Shown one piece after another: positions 24,745 to 31,626 of a stretch of 34,992 bases of DNA. Position 1 is the stretch's first letter, and the number at the start of each line of letters is the position of its first letter. The position numbers and the translations under genes were made by a program. The notes beneath the pieces are model-generated. The model was given only the letters and a program-made list of their open reading frames with translations, ran no database searches and was not told where the DNA came from. This DNA comes from an uncultured Lachnospiraceae bacterium (GTDB lineage: Bacteria > Bacillota > Clostridia > Lachnospirales > Lachnospiraceae). The stretch covers positions 1-34,992 of the forward strand of contig CAMOGQ010000023.1 in assembly GCA_946614165.1 (NCBI GenBank), given 5' to 3'.

Positions 24745-26142
24745 TTGAAATCATACCTTGTAATGACGCGTGAGGAACTGAAGGCAGAAGAGGAAAAGAT
24801 GCGGAGAGAGTACCGCAGGTACCAGAGGATGGAACTGAATCTGGACATGAGCCGCGGCAAGCCCTGCCGTGAGCAGCTGGATCTTTCCATGGCCATGATG
24901 GACGTTCTTTCCTCGAACTCCGACATGTACTGCGAGGACGGCACGGACTGCCGGAACTACGGCGTACTGGAGGGCATTGCGGAGTGCAAGGAGATCATCT
25001 CCGACATGATGGAGAACCATCCCGACAACATCATCCTCTACGGCAACTCTTCCCTGAACGTCATGTACGATACCATCTCCAGGGCCATGACCCACGGCAT
25101 CATGGGCAGCACCCCCTGGTGCAAGCTGGACAAGGTAAAGTTCCTCTGCCCTTCCCCCGGCTATGACAGACACTTTGCCATTACGGAGTATTTCGGCATC
25201 GAGATGATCCCGGTCCCCATGACCCCCACCGGCCCCGACATGGACATGGTGGAAAAGCTGGTGTCCGAGGATGAGGCCATCAAGGGCATCTGGTGCGTTC
25301 CCAAGTATTCCAATCCCCAGGGCTATTCCTATTCGGACCTTACGGTCAGGCGTTTTGCGCGCCTTAAGCCCGCAGCCAGGGACTTCCGCATTTTCTGGGA
25401 CAACGCCTACGGTGTCCACCACCTCTACGACGAGAACCAGGACCACCTGATCGAGATCCTGGCGGAATGCAAGAAGGCCGGCAACCCCGACATGGTCTAT
25501 AAATTCGCTTCCACCTCCAAGATCACCTTCCCCGGAAGCGGCGTGGCCGCCCTGGCCTCCTCCCCCAACAACCTGGAGGACATAAGAGAGCAGATGCGGA
25601 TCCAGACCATCGGCCACGACAAGGTCAACCAGCTGAGGCATTACCGCTTCTTCAAGGATATCCACGGCCTGACGGTCCACATGACCAAGCACGCCTATAT
25701 CCTGCGTCCCAAGTTCGAACTGGTGGAGCATACCCTGGAAAAGAACCTGGGCGATCTGCACATCGCCTCCTGGACAAAGCCCAACGGCGGCTATTTCATC
25801 GGCTTCGACACCCTGCCCGGCTGCGCAAAGCAGGTGGTCTCCGCCTGCAAGAGATGCGGCGTCAAGATGACCAAGGCAGGCGCCACATGGCCCTATGGCA
25901 AGGACCCTATGGACACCAACATCCGGATCGCCCCCACCTATCCTTCCCTGGAGGATCTGGCCGTGGCGGCGGATCTCTTTACGGTCTGCGTAAGACTGGT
26001 CAGCGCGGAAATGCTGCTCAACAACCCCGGTCTTCAGGCCCAGCTCAGAGAGGATCTGGGACTGAACGCAGAGGAAGAAGAGGCCCTGGCGGAAAGCGCA
26101 TCCTCCGCGGAGGAAGAAGCGCCCAAGGCTTCCCTCATGTAA
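24745..26142 (+). CDS. Aspartate aminotransferase-like PLP enzyme (subgroup 1c type)
   Basis: A 465-residue fold-type I aminotransferase. It fits the group formerly annotated as alanine-glyoxylate transferases but shown in some bacteria to be aspartate aminotransferases: N-L-D-M-S-R-G-K-P near 31, G-N-S-S-L-N-V-M near 99, N-P-Q-G for the substrate carboxylate, W-D-N-A-Y, and the PLP lysine Lys259 in S-T-S-K-I-T-F-P-G-S-G. It would interconvert aspartate and oxaloacetate in the cytoplasm. Residues 430-465 form an acidic, Ala/Glu-rich tail that may be dispensable. I chose TTG at 24745, with GGGAG 9 bp upstream; ATG at 24763 is a less likely alternative. Confidence 0.9.
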   Translation: MKSYLVMTREELKAEEEKMRREYRRYQRMELNLDMSRGKPCREQLDLSMAMMDVLSSNSDMYCEDGTDCRNYGVLEGIAECKEIISDMMENHPDNIILYGNSSLNVMYDTISRAMTHGIMGSTPWCKLDKVKFLCPSPGYDRHFAITEYFGIEMIPVPMTPTGPDMDMVEKLVSEDEAIKGIWCVPKYSNPQGYSYSDLTVRRFARLKPAARDFRIFWDNAYGVHHLYDENQDHLIEILAECKKAGNPDMVYKFASTSKITFPGSGVAALASSPNNLEDIREQMRIQTIGHDKVNQLRHYRFFKDIHGLTVHMTKHAYILRPKFELVEHTLEKNLGDLHIASWTKPNGGYFIGFDTLPGCAKQVVSACKRCGVKMTKAGATWPYGKDPMDTNIRIAPTYPSLEDLAVAADLFTVCVRLVSAEMLLNNPGLQAQLREDLGLNAEEEEALAESASSAEEEAPKASLM

Positions 26143-26188
26143 AGAGAAAAAAGGCCCCGCAGGGCCTGTCAGAAAAAGGACACACTGA

Positions 26189-26215
26189 TGCCGCCGGTTT
26201 TTCCGGCGGCATTTT
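26189..26215 (+). terminator. Intrinsic terminator after the aminotransferase gene
   Basis: TGCCGCCGG (26189-26197) pairs with CCGGCGGCA (26203-26211) around TTTTT, followed by TTTT. A smaller hairpin, AGGCCC/GGGCCT (26152-26167), lies just before it. Confidence 0.82.
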
Positions 26216-26271
26216 CTGCGTATTCCGGCTTTTTCCCTGCCCCGGGGGCCCCTGCCGGGCGGCGTTTGTGT

Positions 26272-26300
26272 TTGCGGTATGGGGCCGGATAGCGTATAAT
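26272..26300 (+). promoter_or_regulatory. Promoter of the DUF3048 gene
   Basis: TTGCGG (26272-26277), a 17-bp spacer and a perfect TATAAT (26295-26300), 29 bp before the start codon. Confidence 0.65.
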
Positions 26301-26329
26301 GGTCAGAGCAGAACGCCCGGAGGAACCAT

Positions 26330-27697
26330 ATGAAGAAAAAACTCACCACAGTGCTCCTGCTGTGCCTTTGCACGGCTCTGTTATATGCCTGCGGCAGGGA
26401 GGCCAAGCTCCCCATCATGGAGGAGGAAGAGGTCCAGGCCCTGCCCGGAGAAGAGGAGAAGGAAGAAGAGATTCCGGAAGCTCCCGCGGAGCCGGAGCCC
26501 GAACCCGAGCCGGAACCCGAGCCGGAACCCGAACCCGAACCCGAGCCGGAACCCGAACCCGAGCCGGAACCCGATCCGGTCTTCCGCAACGTTCTGACCG
26601 GCAAAAAGGTAAAGACCGAAGAAGAGATGAACCGGCGCCCCATCGCCGTCATGTATCCCATCGACCGCCAGGCCCAGCCCCAGTACGGACTGGACCGGAT
26701 CGACATCATGTATGAATTCATGGAAGAAGGCGACATGAGCCGGCAGATGGGCCTGATCACCAACTGGCAGGACCTGGACCTGATCGGCAACATCCGGTCC
26801 ACCCGCGACTACTACCTGAAGGTCTCCCTGGAATTCGATCCCGTATATGTCCATTACGGGGGCCCGCCCGGATCCGTATCCGCCTGGACCACCAGGGACT
26901 ACGTGGACAACATCAACGGCGTGGACGGCATCATGGGCCCCAGCTACGGCGCCTACTTCCGCATTCCCGCGGGAAGCCTTTCGGAGCATACGGCCTATAC
27001 CAGCGCCGACAGGATCAAAAGGGCCTTTGAGCTGGGCGGCTTTTCCTTTACCAGGCGGCCCGAGTACGATTCCGGCAGGCACCTGAACTTCGTCTCCACG
27101 GAGAAGAAGGTCAACCGTCTGGACGAATACGACAGAGTGGTGGAGGCCACCGACGTGGACTTCGCGGGAAGCTTTCCCGTGGACAGGCCCCGCCTGATCT
27201 ATAACCCGGAGGACCATCTCTATTACAGGGAGATCTACGGCGCCCCCCAGAGGGACGGCAATACCGGGACCCAGCTTACCTTTACCAACATCATCGTACT
27301 GAAAGTCTGGGCGGATCCCAGAGATTCCAACCGCCTCATGTTCAACTGCTTCGAGAGCGGAGGAGGCTATTATATTACCCGGGGAAAGATGATCCGCATC
27401 TTCTGGGACAAGAAGGATGAGCATACCCCCTACAGCTATACCGATGACTACGGGAACCAGGTGGAATTCAACCGGGGCAGGACGCTGATCTGCCTGATCC
27501 GCCGCAATCCCGACGAGTATCACGATACCTTCAAAGTCAACGGCGACACCTATGGCGACGGCTACTTCATGGATGACTATCTGAAGGACGTCTACGCTGC
27601 CAGGGCTGAGGCTGAGGTAAAGGCCCAGCAGGAAGCCGAAAAGGCGGCGGAGGATCTGATCAGGGTCTGGAGAAGACTGAACCGCAGGCCCAGGTAG
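26330..27697 (+). CDS. DUF3048 lipoprotein with Pro-Glu repeat stalk
   Basis: A 455-residue predicted lipoprotein. The signal peptide (1-20) ends in L-L-Y-A-C, with Cys21 the lipidation site. An acidic region leads into a (Pro-Glu)n dipeptide run (about 55-81), probably a rigid stalk holding the domain off the membrane. The rest (about 85-445) matches the YerB/DUF3048 family, with R-P-I-A-V-M, I-G-N-I-R-S-T-R-D-Y and Y-I-T-R-G-K-M-I-R-I-F-W-D-K typical. The biochemical role of this family is not established. The C-terminal 25 residues are Ala/Glu-rich helix. GGAGG precedes the ATG. The PE-coding DNA is a near-perfect GAGCCGGAACCC-like repeat. Confidence 0.88.
   Translation: MKKKLTTVLLLCLCTALLYACGREAKLPIMEEEEVQALPGEEEKEEEIPEAPAEPEPEPEPEPEPEPEPEPEPEPEPEPEPDPVFRNVLTGKKVKTEEEMNRRPIAVMYPIDRQAQPQYGLDRIDIMYEFMEEGDMSRQMGLITNWQDLDLIGNIRSTRDYYLKVSLEFDPVYVHYGGPPGSVSAWTTRDYVDNINGVDGIMGPSYGAYFRIPAGSLSEHTAYTSADRIKRAFELGGFSFTRRPEYDSGRHLNFVSTEKKVNRLDEYDRVVEATDVDFAGSFPVDRPRLIYNPEDHLYYREIYGAPQRDGNTGTQLTFTNIIVLKVWADPRDSNRLMFNCFESGGGYYITRGKMIRIFWDKKDEHTPYSYTDDYGNQVEFNRGRTLICLIRRNPDEYHDTFKVNGDTYGDGYFMDDYLKDVYAARAEAEVKAQQEAEKAAEDLIRVWRRLNRRPR
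26489..26576 (+). repeat. Pro-Glu coding microsatellite
   Basis: Alternating GAG/GAA and CCG/CCC codons run for about 27 residues inside the DUF3048 gene. The hexamer-type repeat could change copy number by slippage without breaking the frame in 6-bp steps. Confidence 0.8.
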
Positions 27698-27727
27698 GAC
27701 AGGTCCGGACAGGCATCCGGCATACAG

Positions 27728-27763
27728 GACAGGAGGGATAACTGAGAGTTTCCTCCTGTCTTT
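27728..27763 (+). terminator. Probable terminator after the DUF3048 gene
   Basis: GACAGGAGG (27728-27736) pairs with CCTCCTGTC (27752-27760) around a 15-nt loop, followed by a short TTT. The weak T run lowers certainty. Confidence 0.5.
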
Positions 27764-27808
27764 GCTTTATGCTATGATAGTGGGGATAAAACGGGAAAGA
27801 GGTTATTT

Positions 27809-28264
27809 ATGGAAAAGACCCTGGAGGAGATGAACTGGGAGAGGGCTTCGGGCCTGGTGAACGGAACGGGCTTTGCCCGGGACGTGGGGATCCGTCTGAC
27901 AAAGCTGGAGCCCGGCCATGCGGAGGGGACCCTGATGCTGACGGAAAAGCATAAGAATCCCATGAACAATGCCCACGGGGGCGTCCTTTACACCCTGTGC
28001 GACACCATCTCGGGGGTGGCGGGCGCTTCCTACGGAGGAGGCGGGGCCACGGTCCAGTCCAGCGTAAGCTTCCTGCGGCCCGCCGTGGGAGGACTTCTTA
28101 CCTGCAGGGCCTCTGTCCGCAAGGACGGGAAGAAACTGATCTGGGTGGACTGCGCCGTGACAGGCGAAGAGGGAAAGGAGCTCTGCACGGGCCAGTTCCT
28201 TTACATGCAGATGCCCGGCATCGCCCATTTCGGAATTCAGAAGGAAGGACAGATCTATGAGTGA
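27809..28264 (+). CDS. PaaI-family hotdog thioesterase
   Basis: A 151-residue cytoplasmic acyl-CoA thioesterase of the PaaI/YdiI hotdog group. The signature N-N-A-H-G-G (53-58) followed by Asp65 in L-C-D-T is the catalytic region; V-Q-S-S-V-S-F-L-R-P near 92 is the usual second strand. The natural acyl-CoA is unknown (aryl or short-chain). AGAGG precedes the ATG. Its last 8 bp overlap the start of the nitroreductase gene, so the two are probably translationally coupled. Confidence 0.88.
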   Translation: MEKTLEEMNWERASGLVNGTGFARDVGIRLTKLEPGHAEGTLMLTEKHKNPMNNAHGGVLYTLCDTISGVAGASYGGGGATVQSSVSFLRPAVGGLLTCRASVRKDGKKLIWVDCAVTGEEGKELCTGQFLYMQMPGIAHFGIQKEGQIYE

Positions 28265-28799
28265 GAACAGACTGCTGGATATCATGCTGGCAAGGCGCAG
28301 CGTCAGGGAATATTCCGGGGAGAAGGTCCCCATGGAGAGCCTGAACCTGATCATCGAGGCAGGCCTTGCCGCCCCCTCCTCCAGAGGGAGGAAGAGCTTC
28401 GAGCTGATCGTCATAAGAGACCGCCAGACCCTGATCAGCCTCTCCGGCTGCAGAAAGGGCGCCGCCAGGATGCTGGCCGGAGCCGACGCGGCCATAGCGG
28501 TTCTGGGGGACGAAGAGAAGAGCGACGTATGGACGGAGGACTGCAGCATCGTCATGGCTTCCATGCACCTGATGGCCTCCTCCCTGGGAGTGGGCTCCTG
28601 CTGGATCCAGGGAAGGCTGCGGGAAGCCCTGATTCCGGATACCACCGCGGAGGACTATGTCCGGGGGATCCTCAAATTCCCCTCCAATCTCCGCCTGGAG
28701 GCCATCCTGTCCCTGGGCATGCCCATGGAAGAGCCTGCGCCCCACAGCCTGGAGGAGCTTTGCTTTGACAAGGTACATATCAACACCTATCTGAGCTGA
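28257..28799 (+). CDS. Nitroreductase family protein (second copy)
   Basis: A 180-residue FMN-dependent oxidoreductase. R-R-S-V-R-E-Y (13-19) binds FMN phosphate, A-A-P-S-S-R-G (38-44) follows, and G-V-G-S-C-W-I-Q-G and L-S-L-G-M-P complete the fold. It is a different subgroup from the nitroreductase at 5181. The substrate is unknown. The start codon overlaps the thioesterase stop by 8 bp (ATGAGTGA arrangement), and GAAGGA in the upstream gene serves as its ribosome site. The GH2 gene begins 13 bp later. Confidence 0.88.
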   Translation: MSENRLLDIMLARRSVREYSGEKVPMESLNLIIEAGLAAPSSRGRKSFELIVIRDRQTLISLSGCRKGAARMLAGADAAIAVLGDEEKSDVWTEDCSIVMASMHLMASSLGVGSCWIQGRLREALIPDTTAEDYVRGILKFPSNLRLEAILSLGMPMEEPAPHSLEELCFDKVHINTYLS

Positions 28800-28812
28800 C
28801 AGGGGAAAGGCC

Positions 28813-30621
28813 ATGGAACAGCTTTATACCAGATGGAAGACAGAAGCGGACTTTGAACATCCGGAGAATACCCCCGTTCCGCTTCCGGAATATCCGAGGC
28901 CCCAGATGAGAAGAGAGGAATATCAGGTCCTGAACGGGATCTGGTCCTATGCCATCACCGGGGAGGACAGACGGCCGGATGCATGGGACGGAAAGATCCT
29001 GGTGCCCTTTTCGCCGGAAACGGCCCTTTCGGGGGTGGGAAGGACCCTGGAGCCCGGATCTTTCCTTCACTATGAGCGCAGCTTTGGGGCCGTTCCCCCT
29101 TCTCCTGGGGCCAGGCTCCTCCTCCATTTCGGAGCCGTGGACCAGAGGTGCCATGTGCGGGTGAACGGAAAGGAGGCCGGAAGCCATGAGGGCGGCTTTA
29201 CCGCCTTTTCCATGGACGTGACGGACCTTCTCAGGGAAGGGGAAAACAGCCTGGAAGTCATCTGCAGGGACGATACGGACACCTCCTGGCAGGGCCGGGG
29301 CAAGCAGAAGCTGGAGCCCGGGGGCATGTTCTACCACGCCCAGAGCGGCATCTGGAAAACGGTCTGGACCGAGTGGGTCCCGGCCCTCCATATCCGGTCT
29401 CTCTCCTTCCGGCCCCGCTTCGAGGAAAGGAAGGAAGAGATCCTGGTGGAAGTCTCCGGAGGGGAAGCGGCCTCTGCCGCAGTGACCGTCACAGGTCCTT
29501 CGGGACAGGAGAGCCGGAGGGTCATTCAGACCGGAGAAAGGGTCCTTCTGGATCTTCCCGGATTCCGCCCCTGGAGCCCCGAAGACCCCTTCCTTTACCG
29601 GATCAGCATCTCCGTGGGAGAAGATACGGTAAAAAGCTACTTTGCCCTTCGCAGCTTTGAGAGCCGCAGGGACCGTAAGGGGATCCTCCGCTTTTTCCTC
29701 AACGGCAGGCCCTGTTACATGAACGGCCTTCTGGACCAGGGCTACTGGCCCGAAAGCCTTCTGACCCAGCCCTCCGACAGAGCCCTTTCCTATGACATAA
29801 AAGTCCTGAAGAGCCTGGGCTTCAACATGATCCGCAAGCATATCAAGGTGGAGAGCGCCCGCTTCTATTACCACTGCGACAGACTGGGCATGCTGGTCTG
29901 GCAGGATATGATCAACGGCGGCACCTCCTACAACATGAATTTCGTTACCTACCTGCCCACCATCCTGCCCTGGGTCCAGCGCCATACCAGGGACATGCCC
30001 CGCTCCCTCCTGTCCAGGACGGACGAAAAGGGGAGAGAGGCCTATATGAAGGAACTGGACGAGACCATGGAGGAGCTGAAAAATGCAGTCTCCCTCTGCG
30101 TCTGGGTCCCCTTCAACGAGGGATGGGGCCAGTTCGACGCGGCCGCCGTCACCGACTATGTGCGCAGAAAGGATCCGGACCGCCTGATCGATCAGGCTTC
30201 CGGCTGGTTCGACCAGGGGGGCGGGGACTTCTATTCCGTCCACAACTATTTCCGCCGCCTGAAGGCGGCGCCAAAAGAGAGGATCTTCGGCCTTACGGAA
30301 TTCGGGGGCATTACCCTGAACGTGGAAGGACACTCCGCCATCGGAGACCGGAAGGTCTACGGCTATAAGCATTTCAAAACCGAAAAGGAGCTGGAGCAAG
30401 GGTATGAAAGGATGATGCGGACGGAGATCCTGCCCAACATCAGGAGAGGCCTTTCCGCCTCGGTCCTGACCCAGACCTCCGACGTGGAAGCGGAGATCAA
30501 CGGCCTTCTTACCTGGGACAGAGAGGTGCTGAAGATCCCGGCAGGGACCATAAGGCGGCTTAACCGGCTCATTCAGAAAGAATTCGAAAGGCAGACAGAG
30601 GGCGACTATGGCAGAGATTGA
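28813..30621 (+). CDS. Glycoside hydrolase family 2 (beta-galactosidase/beta-glucuronidase-like)
   Basis: A 602-residue enzyme without signal peptide, so cytoplasmic. Jelly-roll sugar-binding domain (about 30-185), Ig-like domain (about 185-280), then a TIM barrel. The acid/base Glu436 lies in F-N-E-G-W-G-Q and the nucleophile Glu496 in L-T-E-F-G-G. It would remove a beta-linked galactose, glucuronic acid, mannose or similar sugar; specificity is not readable, and no sugar transporter adjoins it. The family's C-terminal extra domains are missing, as in many compact members. AGGGGAAAGG precedes the ATG. Its 3' end overlaps the carbonic anhydrase gene by 14 bp. Confidence 0.9.
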   Translation: MEQLYTRWKTEADFEHPENTPVPLPEYPRPQMRREEYQVLNGIWSYAITGEDRRPDAWDGKILVPFSPETALSGVGRTLEPGSFLHYERSFGAVPPSPGARLLLHFGAVDQRCHVRVNGKEAGSHEGGFTAFSMDVTDLLREGENSLEVICRDDTDTSWQGRGKQKLEPGGMFYHAQSGIWKTVWTEWVPALHIRSLSFRPRFEERKEEILVEVSGGEAASAAVTVTGPSGQESRRVIQTGERVLLDLPGFRPWSPEDPFLYRISISVGEDTVKSYFALRSFESRRDRKGILRFFLNGRPCYMNGLLDQGYWPESLLTQPSDRALSYDIKVLKSLGFNMIRKHIKVESARFYYHCDRLGMLVWQDMINGGTSYNMNFVTYLPTILPWVQRHTRDMPRSLLSRTDEKGREAYMKELDETMEELKNAVSLCVWVPFNEGWGQFDAAAVTDYVRRKDPDRLIDQASGWFDQGGGDFYSVHNYFRRLKAAPKERIFGLTEFGGITLNVEGHSAIGDRKVYGYKHFKTEKELEQGYERMMRTEILPNIRRGLSASVLTQTSDVEAEINGLLTWDREVLKIPAGTIRRLNRLIQKEFERQTEGDYGRD

Positions 30622-31105
30622 AAAAGATGTGTATCTGGCCAGGGGATCCGTCGTCATCGGAAACGTGACCATCGGAGAAGGCTGCGGCATCTGGTACAAC
30701 GCCGTGATCCGGGGAGACGAGGACAAAGTGGAGATCGGCAGAGGGTCCAATATCCAGGACAACGCCGTGATCCACGTGGACGCGGGCCATCCGGTCCGGA
30801 TCGGGGAAGGGGTCACGGTGGGCCACGGAGCCATCCTCCACGGCTGCACCGTGGGAGACAACTCCCTGATCGGCATGGGGGCCATCGTTTTAAACGACGC
30901 CGTGATCGGCAGGGACTGCATCATCGGCGCAGGGTCCCTGGTGACGGGAGGGACTTTTGTTCCCGACGGATCCGTGGCCTTCGGAAATCCCGCCAGGATC
31001 CGAAAGGAGACCGGACCCCGGGGGATCGAGGATAACCGCAGGAACGCCCTCTTCTACCGGCAGCTGGCTGCAGAGGCCCTTGAAAAGGAAAAGGATCACT
31101 TGTGA
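30608..31105 (+). CDS. Gamma-carbonic anhydrase family protein
   Basis: A 165-residue left-handed beta-helix protein built from hexapeptide repeats (I-G-x-G type), a trimer in known members. The three zinc ligands are present as His57 (V-I-H-V-D), His73 and His78 (V-G-H-G-A-I-L-H-G). Many bacterial homologues (YrdA/PaaY-like) are active carbonic anhydrases or bind acyl-CoA. Next to a PaaI-type thioesterase operon the second option deserves mention, but no paa genes are present. The start overlaps the GH2 gene by 14 bp, and its last 10 bp overlap the 3' end of rlmH on the other strand. Confidence 0.88.
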   Translation: MAEIEKDVYLARGSVVIGNVTIGEGCGIWYNAVIRGDEDKVEIGRGSNIQDNAVIHVDAGHPVRIGEGVTVGHGAILHGCTVGDNSLIGMGAIVLNDAVIGRDCIIGAGSLVTGGTFVPDGSVAFGNPARIRKETGPRGIEDNRRNALFYRQLAAEALEKEKDHL

Positions 31106-31569
31106 TAGGGCCTTCCCTGGATGATCATACAGGCCCGGTAGATCTGCTCCAGCAGGATGATCCGGGTCATCAGATGGGTGAAGGTCAAAGAGGAGAGCTT
31201 CCAGCACACGTCGGCCCTTGAGCGCAGAGCGGGAGAGGGGCCCAGGGACCCGGCGATGACAAAGACGATGTTCTTTCCGCTCTCCTGCCAGGACTGGAAG
31301 CGGCCCGCGAACTCCTCGCTGGTCCATTCCCTTCCGTGAAGGTCCAGAAGGACCACGAAGTCCGAAGGGCGGATCTTTTCCAGGGCCCTTTCCCCTTCCT
31401 TTTCCGTGACCAGGCGCACTTCGCTCTCCCGGTCCGTATGCCGGTTGGCCTCGTCCTTCAGCTCCAGGATCTCCGTCCTGTGGAAGGGCGAAATACGTTT
31501 TTTATATTCGGCTTCCAGGCTCTGCAGAGCCCGGTCCTTCATTTTTCCTATGGCAACTATGGTGATCAT
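31096..31569 (-). CDS. rlmH: 23S rRNA (pseudouridine1915-N3)-methyltransferase
   Basis: A 157-residue SPOUT methyltransferase that methylates pseudouridine 1915 in helix 69 of 23S rRNA, using S-adenosylmethionine in assembled ribosomes. The hallmark C terminus is intact: F-T-H-L-M-T-R-I-I-L-L-E-Q-I-Y-R-A and the final P-Y-H-K. The knot motif reads F-V-I-A-G-S-L-G, where F-V-I-G-G is usual. Length matches the family (155-159). AAGGGAG precedes the ATG. It converges on and overlaps the carbonic anhydrase gene by 10 bp. Confidence 0.95.
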   Translation of the reverse strand: MITIVAIGKMKDRALQSLEAEYKKRISPFHRTEILELKDEANRHTDRESEVRLVTEKEGERALEKIRPSDFVVLLDLHGREWTSEEFAGRFQSWQESGKNIVFVIAGSLGPSPALRSRADVCWKLSSLTFTHLMTRIILLEQIYRACMIIQGRPYHK

Positions 31570-31626
31570 GGCATGCTCCCTTAAGTATGCGGGTCGGTTT
31601 TCAACAAAAAGAGTATAACAGAGTTT

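Noticed and set aside
26489..26576. CRISPR-like array
   Set aside because: The regular repetition is a coding Pro-Glu microsatellite without spacers.
24751..26802. 683-residue open frame on the minus strand
   Set aside because: It lies antisense across the aminotransferase gene and into the DUF3048 gene. Its composition (Gly, His and Asp rich, no domain pattern) is that of a mirror frame produced by GC-rich codon usage.
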